DNA from: Pandoraea anhela
GTDB lineage: Bacteria > Pseudomonadota > Gammaproteobacteria > Burkholderiales > Burkholderiaceae
Assembly (NCBI RefSeq): GCF_902459655.1
Contig: NZ_CABPSB010000009.1
Location: 124,001-188,000, forward strand
Length of the DNA stretch: 64,000 bases
Direction: 5' to 3'
The translations under genes were made by a program, and so were the position numbers. The notes under the pieces were generated by a model. That model did no database searches and was not told where the DNA came from. It saw only the letters and a program-made list of their open reading frames with translations. Below, in pieces: positions 22,036 through 32,215 of this stretch; position 1 is the stretch's first letter; every line of letters starts with the position of its first letter.

Positions 22036-24596
22036 GGTTCCAATGCTTCGAGTAATTCGGTCTCAACGGCAATTTGCAGACGGCTGTCCTGCAAACGGCT
22101 GCCGTCGAGCAGGAACGTATCTTCGACACGTTCGCCGAGGGTATTGATGCGGGCGGTTCGCACGCTCACGCCGTGACGCGCGAGCACGCGGGCGACCGCG
22201 TATAGCAAGCCGGTACGGTCGTTGGCCGACACCGACAGCAGGTAGTACTGGCCGCGCTCGTCCGGCCGGAGATCGACGCGGGGTGTCACCGGGAAGCTGC
22301 GCGAGCGGCGCGGCAGACGTCCCTTGCTCGGCTCGGCCAATGGCTCTGCCCGCGTGAGCAGAGACACCAGTTCGCTCTCTACGAGATTGATGATGTCGCG
22401 ATAGCTGGTGTCCAGCCCGGGGTCGGTCAGCAGGAAGCTGTCCAGTGCGAAACCCTGACTGGTCGTATGCACCTTGGCGTCGAGAATCGACAGCCCTTTG
22501 CGCTCGAAGTAGCCGCAAATGCGCGCAAACAAATCCACCTGATCGCGCACGTAGACCAACACTTGCAGGCCTTCGCCGATGGGTGAGGGACGCGCTTTGA
22601 CGATGGGCGACTCACTGTCGACGTGCCGCCACAGATGACGCGTTTGCCAGGCGATGTCCGCCGGATCGTTGCGCAGGAAGTAAGCGACGTCCAACGTGTT
22701 CCAGAGCGCCTCCTGCGCACGCTCGGGGACGGTGTACAGACGCAGCAGTCCGAGGGCTTCTTCCTTGCGCGTTTTCAACTGCGAATGCGGATCCGGGTTG
22801 GCGCCGCCCAGCACCTGCAACGTCAGACGATAGAGGTCTTCGAGCAGTTTGCCCTTCCAGGCATTCCACACCTTTGGGCTGGTGCCGCGAATGTCGGCGA
22901 CCGTCAAAAGATAGAGCGCTGTCAGGCGCCGTTCGTTTTCCACCTTATCGGCGAAGCGTCGGATGACTTCCGGGTCCGTGGTGTCCTGCTTTTGCGCAAC
23001 CGTACTCATCGTCAGATGCTCGCCGACGAGCCAGACGATCAGTTCCGTGTCTTCCTTGCTGATGCCGTGCCGTGTACAGAAGGTTCGTGCGTCGACCATG
23101 CCGAGCGTCGAGTGATCTCCTCCGCGCCCCTTCGCAATATCGTGGAAGAGTGCGGCAATCGTCAGCACCCACGGCCGGTCGAAATTCGCGATCAACTGGC
23201 TACAGAACGGATACTCGTGCGTATGCTCGGCGACGGCGAAGCGACGAATGTTGCGCACGACCATCAAGATGTGCTGATCGACCGTGTACACGTGATACAG
23301 ATCGTGCTGCATCTGGCCCACGACACGACGGAAGTTGATCAGATATCGGCCCAGTACGCTTGTCTGATTCATCAGCCGCAAGGCATGGGTGATGCCCTGT
23401 GGCTGCTGGAGAATGGCCAGAAATGTACGACGATTCTCCGGGTCGGCGCGCCATTGCGCGTTCATCGACTCACGCGCGTTATACAACGCGCGCAGCGTTC
23501 TGGCGGACAAACCTTTCACGCCGACGACTTGTTCATACAGCAGGAACGTTTCGAGAATGGCGTTCGGATGACGTTCGTACAACGCGTCGTCAACGATCTC
23601 GATCATGCCTTGCTTCTCGACGAAGCGTTCGTTGATCACGCGCGTAACGCCACTGGTCTGCGGGAACAGGCGTGCTTCCACGTTCAGTAAGAGCACGGTG
23701 TTCAATTGCGTGACAGCTTTCGCGGCCCAGTAATAGCGCCGCATGAGTTGCTCGCTGGCTCGCTTCGTTGTCGTCGCATCGAAGCCGAGACTTTGCGCAA
23801 GCGCCGTTTGCAGATCGAACACGAGAACATCCTGACGCCGGCGCGCCAGCAAGTGCAGGCGTGCTCGCAGTCCCTTCAGGAACTGCTCGTTGCGACGCAG
23901 TTCCTTGAGTTCGCGATCGGTCAACAGATCGCGTGCGGACAGTTCCGCCCAGCTATTGCCCAGGCCCGCGGCCTTGGTCATCCAAAGAATGACCTGCAGG
24001 TCGCGCAGCCCACCCGGACTTTCCTTGCAGTTGGGTTCGAGGCTATACGGAGTGTCCTGATACTTGGCGTGACGCTGGCGAATCTCCAACTGCTTGCTGC
24101 GGAAAAACGCGAGCGGATCCAGATCGACCGAAAAGCGCTGCTGAAATTCGTCGAAGAGCGCCTGATTGCCGGTAAGCAACCTTGCTTCGAGCAGGCTCGT
24201 TTGCACCGTGATGTCGGCGTGTGCCTCGGAAATGCACTCGTCGACCGTTCGCACCGATGAGCCGATCTCGACGCCGATATCCCAGAGAAAACCGATGAAC
24301 GGTTCGACGTGCGACGTCAGTGCTTCACTGTCGGCACTGCGGTGCAGCAGCAGGATGTCGACATCCGAATAGGGGTACAACTCGCCACGCCCGTAGCCAC
24401 CGACGGCCACAAGCGCGAAGTCCTCCGGCATCTGGAATTCGATCCACGCATCGCGCATGGATTGGTCGACGGCATGACACAGCCCGTGCAACAGCACGTC
24501 GATCTTGCCGTGCGAGGCGAAGCGCTCGAGGAGCTCCGCTTTACGGTGCTTGAGGGCCTGACGTAGCGGAGAAGGGGCGTGTGCACGTGCGTGCAT
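22032..24596 (-). CDS. glnD: [Protein-PII] uridylyltransferase / uridylyl-removing enzyme
   Basis: Bifunctional nitrogen sensor that uridylylates PII proteins when glutamine is low and removes UMP when it is high. The protein is 854 aa. The nucleotidyltransferase motif [19 protein letters not shown] lies in the first 100 residues, a central HD phosphohydrolase domain contains [14 protein letters not shown], and there are two C-terminal ACT domains ([20 protein letters not shown] and [17 protein letters not shown]) that bind glutamine. I chose ATG 24596 ([15 protein letters not shown]), preceded by GGAAG, over an open extension 28 codons longer. It lies 99 nt from map on the same strand, as in many proteobacteria, and its stop overlaps the next gene's start. 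Confidence 0.95.
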   Translation of the reverse strand: MHARAHAPSPLRQALKHRKAELLERFASHGKIDVLLHGLCHAVDQSMRDAWIEFQMPEDFALVAVGGYGRGELYPYSDVDILLLHRSADSEALTSHVEPFIGFLWDIGVEIGSSVRTVDECISEAHADITVQTSLLEARLLTGNQALFDEFQQRFSVDLDPLAFFRSKQLEIRQRHAKYQDTPYSLEPNCKESPGGLRDLQVILWMTKAAGLGNSWAELSARDLLTDRELKELRRNEQFLKGLRARLHLLARRRQDVLVFDLQTALAQSLGFDATTTKRASEQLMRRYYWAAKAVTQLNTVLLLNVEARLFPQTSGVTRVINERFVEKQGMIEIVDDALYERHPNAILETFLLYEQVVGVKGLSARTLRALYNARESMNAQWRADPENRRTFLAILQQPQGITHALRLMNQTSVLGRYLINFRRVVGQMQHDLYHVYTVDQHILMVVRNIRRFAVAEHTHEYPFCSQLIANFDRPWVLTIAALFHDIAKGRGGDHSTLGMVDARTFCTRHGISKEDTELIVWLVGEHLTMSTVAQKQDTTDPEVIRRFADKVENERRLTALYLLTVADIRGTSPKVWNAWKGKLLEDLYRLTLQVLGGANPDPHSQLKTRKEEALGLLRLYTVPERAQEALWNTLDVAYFLRNDPADIAWQTRHLWRHVDSESPIVKARPSPIGEGLQVLVYVRDQVDLFARICGYFERKGLSILDAKVHTTSQGFALDSFLLTDPGLDTSYRDIINLVESELVSLLTRAEPLAEPSKGRLPRRSRSFPVTPRVDLRPDERGQYYLLSVSANDRTGLLYAVARVLARHGVSVRTARINTLGERVEDTFLLDGSRLQDSRLQIAVETELLEALEP

Positions 24597-24695
24597 GGCG
24601 GCTTCCAGTTGATGGATTAACGAGTCAGGCCGAAAAGCTTCGGGGCCGGACGACCGACGACATTGCCGACGGCCGGACAAGGGTTACTCGGTTGC

Positions 24696-25523
24696 TCAGG
24701 CGGCGGCTGCGAACGACGTGACGTATGACGATCCCGGCGGTGGCGGCGGGGTCAGTGCGGAGTGCGTCAATACCTCGTGGCCCGTTTCGGTTACGAGAAC
24801 CGTATGTTCCCACTGCGCGGACAGGCTGCGATCGCGTGTCTTCACCGTCCACTGATCGGGCATCGTCCGAATTTCGCGCTTTCCGGCGTTGATCATCGGC
24901 TCAATGGTAAAAATCATGCCGGCCTGCAATTCGAGTCCGGTGCCCTGGCGCCCGTAGTGCAGGATCTGCGGATCTTCGTGAAATACCTGACCGATGCCGT
25001 GGCCGCAGTATTCGCGTACCACGCTGTACCCTTGCGCCTCGGCGTGCGTCTGGATGGCCTGTCCGATATCGCCCAGCCGCGCACCCGGACGAACCTGATT
25101 GATGCCCAGCCACATGCACTCATAAGTCACCTGCGCCAGACGCTTTGCGAGAATCGTGCCGTCGCCGACGATGAACATGCGACTCGTGTCGCCGAAATAG
25201 CCGTCTTTGATGACAGTGATGTCAATGTTGAGAGCGTCGCCGTTCTTGAGTGCCTTGTCGCCGGGAATTCCGTGACAGATCACGTCGTTGACCGAGATGC
25301 AGGTGGCTTTCGGATAGGGCGGATAACCCGGCGGTTGATAATTCAGCGGCGCCGGCACCGTGCCTTGTTCCTTGACCATGAACTCGTGGCAGAGGCGGTC
25401 GAGTTCCCCGGTCGTGACGCCGGCGCGCACATGCGGCGTGATGAAATCGAGCACTTCGCTGGCCAGTCGGCAAGCGACGCGCATCATTTCAATGTCGTGG
25501 GCATTCTTGAGGGTGATGGCCAT
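24696..25523 (-). CDS. map: Methionine aminopeptidase, type I
   Basis: Removes the initiator methionine after deformylation. The protein is 275 aa from ATG 25523 (MAITLKNAHDIEMMRVA). The metal ligands are all present: Asp101, Asp112, His175 (GHGIG), Glu208 (TIEPM) and Glu239 (QWEHT). There is a proline run near the C-terminus (TPPPPPGSS). The frame is open 68 codons further upstream, but that part has no family similarity. Divergent from rpsB, the usual arrangement; the two are 547 nt apart. Confidence 0.95.
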   Translation of the reverse strand: MAITLKNAHDIEMMRVACRLASEVLDFITPHVRAGVTTGELDRLCHEFMVKEQGTVPAPLNYQPPGYPPYPKATCISVNDVICHGIPGDKALKNGDALNIDITVIKDGYFGDTSRMFIVGDGTILAKRLAQVTYECMWLGINQVRPGARLGDIGQAIQTHAEAQGYSVVREYCGHGIGQVFHEDPQILHYGRQGTGLELQAGMIFTIEPMINAGKREIRTMPDQWTVKTRDRSLSAQWEHTVLVTETGHEVLTHSALTPPPPPGSSYVTSFAAAA

Positions 25524-25574
25524 TGCGGAATCGGACAAGTTGCATGAACAGTGACGCATTATCGCATCAATGGA

Positions 25575-25596
25575 GGGTTTTGGCCGGGTTTTGGCC
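25575..25596. repeat. 11 bp tandem duplication upstream of map
   Basis: GGGTTTTGGCC occurs twice head to tail, about 50 nt upstream of the map start on its 5' side. The rest of 25524-25734 shows no gene or clear signal. Confidence 0.6.
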
Positions 25597-25734
25597 TTGC
25601 CTGGCCTGGATTTCGGAGCGTTCCGAGTGCGGATTTCCGAGAGTCCGGCTGCGGCATCGGAAAGGGCGCCAAATCGTCTGCGAAGCCGCGCAAACCGGGC
25701 GTTTCCGGCTTGGCGTCCCAAGTTCACGTGCCGC

Positions 25735-25764
25735 TTGAGTGCTGGTGCCCTCAGATGCTATAAT
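25735..25764 (+). promoter_or_regulatory. Promoter of the rpsB-tsf transcript
   Basis: TTGAGT (25735-25740), an 18 nt spacer and TATAAT (25759-25764) with an extended TGC just upstream of the -10. The predicted start is near 25771. It is the best sigma70-type promoter in the window. Confidence 0.75.
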
Positions 25765-25770
25765 CTCGGG

Positions 25771-26070
25771 CTAAGTCGAGGACGAGTTGTCAGTAACACC
25801 AAGGGTTTCCCCTTGGTTTTTAGCGAGTTTCACCGGGATTTTGGGGTGGTTGGCCCCAAGTCGGTGCCGAAAAGTGCACCATCGGTGAAGCAAGCCTGAC
25901 AGTGATGCGTTTTATCACGTTCCTCACGTTCCATCGGCTTGGATTTTGAAATCGCGGGCCGGCGCACCCAGGGTGCCCGATCTTCGCAGGCGGGTCATGC
26001 AAAGCTGTATGGCAGTCTGACGAAACGGGTACGGCAGCCGGTCTAAGACCTAACCCTCACGGAGAATCAC
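25771..26070 (+). promoter_or_regulatory. Long rpsB 5' leader
   Basis: About 300 nt of leader from the predicted start to the rpsB ATG. It holds the early hairpin at 25799-25821 and a smaller stem (GGTGC with GCACC, near 25863-25881). E. coli rpsB is autoregulated by S2 through its leader, and a comparable RNA could lie here; I cannot show that from sequence alone. No ORF in it looks real. Confidence 0.45.
25799..25821 (+). terminator. Early terminator-like hairpin in rpsB leader
   Basis: CCAAGGG (25799-25805) pairs perfectly with CCCTTGG (25810-25816) across loop TTTC and is followed by five T. It lies only about 30 nt after the predicted transcription start, so it can act as an attenuator or define the end of a ~50 nt RNA. 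Confidence 0.65.
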
Positions 26071-26820
26071 ATGTCTGTCACGATGCGTCAGATGCTGGAA
26101 GCGGGCGTCCACTTTGGTCACCAAACCCGTTTCTGGAACCCCAAGATGGCCCCCTATATCTTCGGCCATCGCAATAAGATTCACATCATCAACCTCGAAA
26201 AGACGTTGCCGATGTACCAGGATGCACTGAAGTACGTGCGTCAACTGGCAGCAAACCGCGGCACGATCCTGTTCGTGGGCACGAAGCGTCAGGCGCGCGA
26301 TATCGTGGCTGAAGCCGCGGCACGCGCCGGCATGCCGTACGTCAACAACCGTTGGCTGGGCGGCATGCTGACGAACTTCAAGACCCTGAAGTCGTCGATC
26401 AAGAAGCTCAAGGACATGGAGCAGGCGCTCGAAGCCGGCGAACAAGAGCGCATGAGCAAGAAGGAAGCGCTGCTGTTCGATCGTGAAATGGCCAAGCTGC
26501 AAAAGTCGATCGGTGGTGTGAAGGAAATGGGCGGCATGCCCGACGCCATCTTCGTCGTCGACGTCGGCTACCACAAGATCGCCATCACCGAAGCCAACAA
26601 GCTGGGCATTCCGGTGATCGCCGTGGTCGATACGAACCACTCGCCGGAAGGTGTGGATTACGTGATCCCGGGTAACGACGACTCGAGCAAGGCCGTCGAA
26701 CTCTACGTGCAAGGCGTTGCCGATGCGATCCTCGAAGGCCGTGCAAACGCCGTCAAGGAAGTGGTTGAAGCCGTTCGCGGCGAAGGCGACGAGTTCGTCG
26801 AAGTGAACGAAGAGGCGTAA
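26071..26820 (+). CDS. rpsB: 30S ribosomal protein S2
   Basis: Structural protein of the small subunit, 249 aa. It has the typical start [20 protein letters not shown] and the signature regions [10 protein letters not shown] and [26 protein letters not shown] precedes the ATG. It is followed by a terminator hairpin and then tsf, the classic rpsB-tsf order. The acidic C-terminus ([13 protein letters not shown]) is usual for the family. Confidence 0.98.
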   Translation: MSVTMRQMLEAGVHFGHQTRFWNPKMAPYIFGHRNKIHIINLEKTLPMYQDALKYVRQLAANRGTILFVGTKRQARDIVAEAAARAGMPYVNNRWLGGMLTNFKTLKSSIKKLKDMEQALEAGEQERMSKKEALLFDREMAKLQKSIGGVKEMGGMPDAIFVVDVGYHKIAITEANKLGIPVIAVVDTNHSPEGVDYVIPGNDDSSKAVELYVQGVADAILEGRANAVKEVVEAVRGEGDEFVEVNEEA

Positions 26821-26839
26821 GCGGCCACCGCTGCGTAAC

Positions 26840-26871
26840 AAAAGGGGCTGCTTGTGGCGCCCCTTTTTTTT
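26840..26871 (+). terminator. Terminator between rpsB and tsf
   Basis: AAAAGGGGC (26840-26848) pairs with GCCCCTTTT (26859-26867), followed by further T. As in E. coli, a partial terminator here would lower tsf relative to rpsB. Confidence 0.88.
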
Positions 26872-26974
26872 AGTCCGATTTCCCCGCGTCGGGGGTGCGG
26901 GTCGCCAGGGGCGGGCGGTGAGGCCGTCCGGGTGAAGCCCTTCCCCGACTGATTCGATATACAGGAGTAACGAG

Positions 26975-27856
26975 ATGCCGGCAATTACTGCAGCAATGGT
27001 GGGCGAACTGCGCGCCAAGACCGATGCGCCGATGATGGAGTGCAAGAAGGCGCTGACCGAAGCCGATGGCGACATGGTCCGTGCTGAAGAAATCCTGCGT
27101 GTCAAGCTGGGTAGCAAGGCCAGCAAGGCCGCGAGCCGTATCACCGCAGAAGGCGTGATCGCGGCTTACATCGACGGCGGCAAGGGTGCCGTGGTCGAAA
27201 TCAACTGCGAAACCGACTTCGTCTCGAAGAACGACGACTTCCTGAAGTTCGCCAACGATCTGGCCAAGCTGGTCGCCGACAACAACCCGGCTGATGTGGC
27301 TGCCCTGTCGGCGCTGCCGCTCGACGGTAAAACCGTGGACCAGATCCGTGCAGATCTGATCGGCAAGATCGGTGAAAACATGACGATCCGTCGCTTCCAG
27401 CGTTACGAAACGTCGGGCAAGCTGGCGGCTTACCTGCACGGTACGCGCATCGGCGTGGTCGTCGAGTACGACGGTGCGGATGCTGAAGTCGGCAAGAACG
27501 TCGCCATGCATATCGCCGCCATGAAGCCGGTCGCCGTGTCGGGTGATCAGGTTTCGCCGGAACTGATCGAGAAGGAACGCAAGGTTGCCGCTGAAAAGGC
27601 TGCCGAATCGGGCAAGCCGGCCGAAATCGTCGCCAAGATGGTGGAAGGCAGCGTGCAGAAGTTCCTCAAGGAAGTCTCGCTGTTCAACCAGACGTACGTG
27701 AAGGACGACAAGGCAACCGTCGAGCAGATGCTCAAGGCCAACAACACCACGGTCAAGGGTTTCACCATGTTCGTGGTCGGCGAAGGCATCGAGAAGAAGC
27801 AGGACGACTTCGCTGCTGAAGTGGCTGCGCAAGTGGCCGCCGCCAAGCAGTCGTAA
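26975..27856 (+). CDS. tsf: Elongation factor Ts
   Basis: Guanine nucleotide exchange factor for EF-Tu, 293 aa. The N-terminal module ([20 protein letters not shown]) and the signature [14 protein letters not shown], with the TDF motif that contacts EF-Tu, are intact. CAGGAG precedes the ATG. About 154 nt after rpsB with a hairpin between, and followed by pyrH after 98 nt. Standard length and content. Confidence 0.98.
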   Translation: MPAITAAMVGELRAKTDAPMMECKKALTEADGDMVRAEEILRVKLGSKASKAASRITAEGVIAAYIDGGKGAVVEINCETDFVSKNDDFLKFANDLAKLVADNNPADVAALSALPLDGKTVDQIRADLIGKIGENMTIRRFQRYETSGKLAAYLHGTRIGVVVEYDGADAEVGKNVAMHIAAMKPVAVSGDQVSPELIEKERKVAAEKAAESGKPAEIVAKMVEGSVQKFLKEVSLFNQTYVKDDKATVEQMLKANNTTVKGFTMFVVGEGIEKKQDDFAAEVAAQVAAAKQS

Positions 27857-27878
27857 TTCGCGCAGTACCGTAGTATCC

Positions 27879-27899
27879 GGGGGCGGCGGTGCCGTCCCC
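27879..27899 (+). terminator. Weak hairpin between tsf and pyrH
   Basis: GGGG-CGGC pairs with GCCGTCCCC with one bulge, followed by GTTGTTTC. The stem is GC-rich but the U-run is poor, so it is at most a leaky terminator or pause in the tsf-pyrH gap. Confidence 0.4.
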
Positions 27900-27954
27900 G
27901 TTGTTTCATCCAGAATACCCCAACAGTGCCCGACCAGACTTCTTAAGGACCGCC

Positions 27955-28668
27955 ATGTCTACTCCTTACAAACGCGTACTTCTCAAGCTCTCTGGTGAAG
28001 CCCTCATGGGTGACGACTCGTTCGGCATCAACCGCGCAACCATCGAGCGGATGGTTGGCGATATCGCCGAAGTCGTTCGCCTGGGCACGCAATTGGCCGT
28101 CGTGATCGGCGGTGGCAATATCTTCCGTGGCGTGGCAGGCGGTGCCGCCGGCATGGACCGTGCAACGGCCGACTACATGGGGATGCTCGCCACGATGATG
28201 AACGCTCTGGCGTTGCAGGACGCCATGCGTCACGCTGGCATCGAGGCACGTGTGCAATCCGCGCTGCGCATGGACCAGGTCGTTGAGCCGTACATTCGCC
28301 CGCGTGCGATCCGCCAGCTCGAAGAGGGCAAAGTCGTGATCTTCGCCGCCGGCACGGGCAACCCGTTTTTCACGACCGACACGGCTGCTGCGCTGCGCGG
28401 CTCGGAAGTCGGCGCCGAAGTGGTGCTCAAGGCGACCAAGGTCGACGGCGTGTACTCGGCCGATCCCAAGAAGGACCCGAACGCAGTAAAGTACTCGACC
28501 ATCAGCTTCGACGAGGCCATCTCGAAGAATCTGCAGGTCATGGACGCGACGGCTTTTGCGCTGTGCCGCGATCAGAAGATGCCGGTGCGTGTTTTCTCGA
28601 TCGTGAAGCCGGGCGCGCTCAAGCACGTCATTCTCGGCGAGGACGAGGGAACGCTCGTCCACGTTTGA
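27955..28668 (+). CDS. pyrH: Uridylate kinase
   Basis: Hexameric UMP kinase of the amino-acid kinase fold, making UDP for RNA, DNA and sugar nucleotides. The protein is 237 aa from ATG 27955 ([17 protein letters not shown]) after AAGGA; the frame is open 22 codons upstream without similarity. The LKLSGEAL and [10 protein letters not shown] loops and the [10 protein letters not shown] acceptor region are present. Between tsf and frr, as in most bacteria. Confidence 0.97.
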   Translation: MSTPYKRVLLKLSGEALMGDDSFGINRATIERMVGDIAEVVRLGTQLAVVIGGGNIFRGVAGGAAGMDRATADYMGMLATMMNALALQDAMRHAGIEARVQSALRMDQVVEPYIRPRAIRQLEEGKVVIFAAGTGNPFFTTDTAAALRGSEVGAEVVLKATKVDGVYSADPKKDPNAVKYSTISFDEAISKNLQVMDATAFALCRDQKMPVRVFSIVKPGALKHVILGEDEGTLVHV

Positions 28669-28678
28669 GTTCAAATTG

Positions 28679-28710
28679 CGGCGTCGGCGTGCAGTGGCGT
28701 GCCGACGCCG
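28679..28710 (+). other. Hairpin between pyrH and frr
   Basis: CGGCGTCGGC (28679-28688) and GCCGACGCCG (28701-28710) form a perfect 10 bp GC-rich stem with a 12 nt loop. The following TATCGTTTATGTTT is only moderately T-rich. It could be a leaky terminator, a pause or an mRNA processing stem in the 86 nt gap. Confidence 0.6.
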
Positions 28711-28754
28711 TATCGTTTATGTTTGCGTAATAAATTTTAGGTTTGGAGGTTGCC

Positions 28755-29315
28755 ATGAGCGTTGCTGACGTCAAGAAGAATGTCGAGCAAAAGATGAAGA
28801 GCTCGATCGAGTCGTTCAAGAACAACCTGGCGAAGATTCGTACTGGCCGCGCGCACGTGGGTCTGCTCGATCACGTTCAGGTCGATTACTACGGTTCGAT
28901 GGTGCCCATCTCTCAGGTTGCCAACGTGAGTCTGGTCGACGCCCGTACGATCGGCGTGCAGCCTTGGGAAAAGAACATGGTTGCCAAGGTCGAAAAGGCG
29001 ATTCGTGAGTCGGATCTCGGTCTGAATCCGGCAACGCAGGGCGACCTGATTCGCGTGCCGATGCCCCAACTGACCGAAGAACGTCGTCGCGAGATGACCA
29101 AGCTGGTCAAGTCGGAAGGCGAAAACGCAAAGGTTGCGGTGCGTAACCTGCGTCGCGATGCCAACGAACAACTCAAGAAGCTGGTGAAGGACAAGGAAAT
29201 TTCGGAAGACGACGAGCGCCGTGGTGGTGACGACGTCCAGAAATTCACCGACAAGTTCGTCGCCGAGATCGATGAGCTGGTGAAGCAGAAGGACGCCGAG
29301 ATCATGACGGTCTGA
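28755..29315 (+). CDS. frr: Ribosome recycling factor
   Basis: Splits post-termination ribosomes together with EF-G. The protein is 186 aa from ATG 28755 ([14 protein letters not shown]), preceded by the strong site GGAGGT; a longer reading by four codons would start inside that ribosome site. It is an all-helical/beta two-domain protein with the conserved [19 protein letters not shown] and [16 protein letters not shown] segments. Normal length and context (pyrH-frr-uppS). Confidence 0.98.
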   Translation: MSVADVKKNVEQKMKSSIESFKNNLAKIRTGRAHVGLLDHVQVDYYGSMVPISQVANVSLVDARTIGVQPWEKNMVAKVEKAIRESDLGLNPATQGDLIRVPMPQLTEERRREMTKLVKSEGENAKVAVRNLRRDANEQLKKLVKDKEISEDDERRGGDDVQKFTDKFVAEIDELVKQKDAEIMTV

Positions 29316-29379
29316 GTGCTTCGGCACTTACCGCAAGATCTCCGCAGACTTTCGCGCTCGACTCCCGCGCCGTATCTCA

Positions 29380-30162
29380 ATGGGTTTTCTCAGCTCTACG
29401 CTTTCTGCTCCAGAGACAGCGAGCATTCCGCGCCACGTTGCCATCGTCATGGATGGCAACGGGCGTTGGGCTACCAGTCGTAAATTGCCTCGTGTGGCGG
29501 GGCACAAGCGTGGCGTTGACGCCGTACGCGAAGCGGTGACGGCGTGTGCCGAAATCGGCGTCGAGTATCTGACCCTGTTCGCGTTCAGTTCCGAGAACTG
29601 GCGTCGTCCGCAGGATGAAGTGTCGACGCTGATGCAGTTGTTCATTCTTGCGCTCGAGCGCGAAGTGGGGAAGTTGCATAGCAACGGTATCCGCCTTCGC
29701 GTCATCGGTGCGCTCGAAGCGTTCGAGCCACGTATCCAGGAACTCGTCCGACGTGCCGAGGAGCGCACCCAGGACAACAAAGGGCTTACGTTGACCATTG
29801 CCGCTAATTATGGCGGGCGGTGGGATATTCTTCAGGCCGCTCAGAAGCTTGCCGCCGCGCGTGTTGCGCAGGGCGGGGAGGCCGCGCTTGACGCGTCGTT
29901 CACCGAAGACGATCTCGCGCCTTACCTGAGCATGGCCTATGCGCCGGAGCCGGATCTCTTCATCCGAACCGGCGGCGATCAGCGCGTCAGTAATTTTCTG
30001 CTTTGGCAACTGGCGTACACTGAACTCTATTTCACCGAAGAATTCTGGCCGGACTTCAACGCCAATACGCTCAAGCGGGCCGTCGCCGAGTTTCAGCAGC
30101 GCGAACGCCGTTTCGGCCGGACTAGCGCGCAAGTCCAGAACCCCTCGGGACAATCCGCCTGA
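29380..30162 (+). CDS. uppS: Undecaprenyl diphosphate synthase
   Basis: cis-Prenyltransferase that makes the C55 lipid carrier for peptidoglycan and O-antigen. The protein is 260 aa. Catalytic Asp25 lies in IVMDGNGRW, followed by [12 protein letters not shown], and [11 protein letters not shown] and the C-terminal [20 protein letters not shown] are the diphosphate-binding signatures. Its TGA overlaps the cdsA ATG by one base, so the two are translationally coupled. Confidence 0.97.
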   Translation: MGFLSSTLSAPETASIPRHVAIVMDGNGRWATSRKLPRVAGHKRGVDAVREAVTACAEIGVEYLTLFAFSSENWRRPQDEVSTLMQLFILALEREVGKLHSNGIRLRVIGALEAFEPRIQELVRRAEERTQDNKGLTLTIAANYGGRWDILQAAQKLAAARVAQGGEAALDASFTEDDLAPYLSMAYAPEPDLFIRTGGDQRVSNFLLWQLAYTELYFTEEFWPDFNANTLKRAVAEFQQRERRFGRTSAQVQNPSGQSA

Positions 30163-30971
30163 TGCTCAAGACACGCGTTATTACCGCTGTCGTACTTCTC
30201 GCCATTCTTTTGCCCGTGATCTTCGTCGGTACGCCGGCGCAGTTCGCATTGCTCGCGGCCGTCATCGTGGCGGCAGCGGGTTGGGAGTGGGGACGGCTGG
30301 TCGGCCTGAACGGCACAGGCGCGATTTTTTACGGGGCGCTGGCGTTGCTCGGCGTCGGCATGACGTGGGTGGGCGGATGGACGCTGTCGCCGATCTGGCT
30401 CAAGCCTGCGGCTGTCTTCTGGTTGCTTGCCGGTCCCTATACCTTGATACGTAAGCCTGCGACGCATGGTGCGTGGCGCGGCTTGCTGCTGGCCGCCGGC
30501 CCCGTATTGCTGATCGCCGCCTGGCAGGCGCTATGTCTGGCGCGTGAGCGCGGCGTCGCGTTTCTGCTTTCCGTGCTCGTGATCGTGTGGCTGGCCGACA
30601 CGGGGGCCTATTTTGCGGGGCGCGCGTTCGGTAAGCGCAAGCTCGCGCCCTCCATTAGTCCCGGGAAATCCTGGGAGGGGGCGATCGGCGGTTGGTTGCT
30701 GGTACTCGTGGTCGCAGGGGCGGTGCTCGCAAGCGGTCTGCAGGCGCCCACCATCGTTTCTCATCTCGCCAGCACGCGGGGCATCGCACTCGGCGTGTTG
30801 ACGCTGACGGTGCTGGTGGCCTTTTCGGTCGTGGGCGATCTGTTCGAATCTCAACTCAAGCGGCAAGCCGGCGTGAAGGATTCCAGCGCGCTGCTGCCCG
30901 GCCATGGGGGCGTGCTCGACAGAATCGACGCGCTTCTTCCGGTGCTCCCGCTCGCTCTGCTCTTCGTCTGA
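30162..30971 (+). CDS. cdsA: Phosphatidate cytidylyltransferase
   Basis: Integral membrane enzyme, 269 aa, that makes CDP-diacylglycerol from phosphatidate and CTP. About eight hydrophobic segments are visible. The family signature runs near the C-terminus: [20 protein letters not shown] followed by GVLDRIDA. Starts inside the uppS stop and ends 2 nt before dxr, so it lies in a tight uppS-cdsA-dxr operon. Confidence 0.96.
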   Translation: MLKTRVITAVVLLAILLPVIFVGTPAQFALLAAVIVAAAGWEWGRLVGLNGTGAIFYGALALLGVGMTWVGGWTLSPIWLKPAAVFWLLAGPYTLIRKPATHGAWRGLLLAAGPVLLIAAWQALCLARERGVAFLLSVLVIVWLADTGAYFAGRAFGKRKLAPSISPGKSWEGAIGGWLLVLVVAGAVLASGLQAPTIVSHLASTRGIALGVLTLTVLVAFSVVGDLFESQLKRQAGVKDSSALLPGHGGVLDRIDALLPVLPLALLFV

Positions 30972-30973
30972 TC

Positions 30974-32173
30974 ATGTCGCAACGTCTCTCCATTCTCGGC
31001 TCCACTGGCTCCATCGGCGTTAGCACGCTCGATGTCGTGGGGCGTCACCCCGATCGCTTCTCGGTCTACGCACTATCTGCGCATCGTAACCTCGATCGTC
31101 TCTTCGAGCAGTGCGTCGCGCATCGCCCGAAGGTCGCCGTTGTGGCCGATGCCGAAGGCGCGAGTGTTCTGTCGGCTCGACTGGTGCAAGCCGGATTGAA
31201 GATCGACGTGGCATACGGCCCGCAAGCGCTGATCGAGATTGCGCAGGCTGCCGAGCCTATGATGGTGGTCGCCGCGATCGTCGGGGCTGCGGGGCTCCAG
31301 TCGACGCTTGCTGCCGCCCGTGCAGGTAAACGCATTCTGCTTGCCAACAAAGAGTCGCTGGTGCTTTCCGGGGCGCTTTTCATGGCGACCGCCGAGCGCG
31401 CGGGCGCCACGTTGCTGCCGCTCGACAGCGAACACAACGCCATCTTCCAGTGTTTGCCGCAAGTCGCCGGCGAGAACCGGATTTCCACGCGCGGCGTGGA
31501 AAAGCTGGTGCTGACGGCTTCGGGTGGCCCGTTCCGGGAGCGCGAACTGGCTTCGCTGGAGAATGTGACGCCGGACGAGGCGTGTGCCCATCCGAACTGG
31601 GTGATGGGGCGCAAAATTTCGGTGGACTCGGCCAGTATGATGAACAAGGGCCTCGAGGTCATCGAAGCGCACTGGCTGTTCGGTATGCCGCCCGAGAAAA
31701 TCGAGGTGTTGATCCACCCGCAAAGCGTGATTCACTCGATGGTCACGTATACGGACGGCTCCACCTTGGCGCAACTCGGTAATCCCGATATGCGTACGCC
31801 GATTGCGCACGCGCTCGCATTCCCGGATCGGGTGATGTCGGGCGTGGCGGGCCTGAATCTCGCGGATATTGGCAAACTGACATTCGAAGCGCCGGATCTG
31901 CGACGCTTCCCGTGTTTGCGCCTGGCATTCGATACGCTGCATCGCGGTGGTACCGCAGGGGCGCTGCTCAATGCCTCGAACGAGATCGCAGTGGCTGCGT
32001 TCCTCGAGGGGCGTATCCGTTTTACCGCCATCGCGCAGGTCGTGGAGCAGGTGCTCGACGCCGTGCCGGTGGGCGAGGCCACGTCGCTCGACGTGGTGCT
32101 CGATGCTGACCGTCGTGCGCGTGAACTGGCGACGGCCATCGTCGCCAGGTTGCCCGCGCCAGCGCGTTCCTGA
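30974..32173 (+). CDS. dxr: 1-deoxy-D-xylulose 5-phosphate reductoisomerase
   Basis: Second enzyme of the MEP isoprenoid pathway: NADPH-dependent conversion of DXP to MEP. The protein is 399 aa from ATG 30974 ([15 protein letters not shown]); a longer open frame overlaps cdsA and is not similar. The NADPH loop GSTGSIG is at 9-15. [11 protein letters not shown], the metal-binding [12 protein letters not shown] and the flexible-loop region [16 protein letters not shown] are all intact. It feeds precursors to uppS in the same operon. Confidence 0.97.
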   Translation: MSQRLSILGSTGSIGVSTLDVVGRHPDRFSVYALSAHRNLDRLFEQCVAHRPKVAVVADAEGASVLSARLVQAGLKIDVAYGPQALIEIAQAAEPMMVVAAIVGAAGLQSTLAAARAGKRILLANKESLVLSGALFMATAERAGATLLPLDSEHNAIFQCLPQVAGENRISTRGVEKLVLTASGGPFRERELASLENVTPDEACAHPNWVMGRKISVDSASMMNKGLEVIEAHWLFGMPPEKIEVLIHPQSVIHSMVTYTDGSTLAQLGNPDMRTPIAHALAFPDRVMSGVAGLNLADIGKLTFEAPDLRRFPCLRLAFDTLHRGGTAGALLNASNEIAVAAFLEGRIRFTAIAQVVEQVLDAVPVGEATSLDVVLDADRRARELATAIVARLPAPARS

Positions 32174-32215
32174 CGCCGCTGCTCATGTCGTAACGTCTTC
32201 GGGGCCCTTCCGCTC

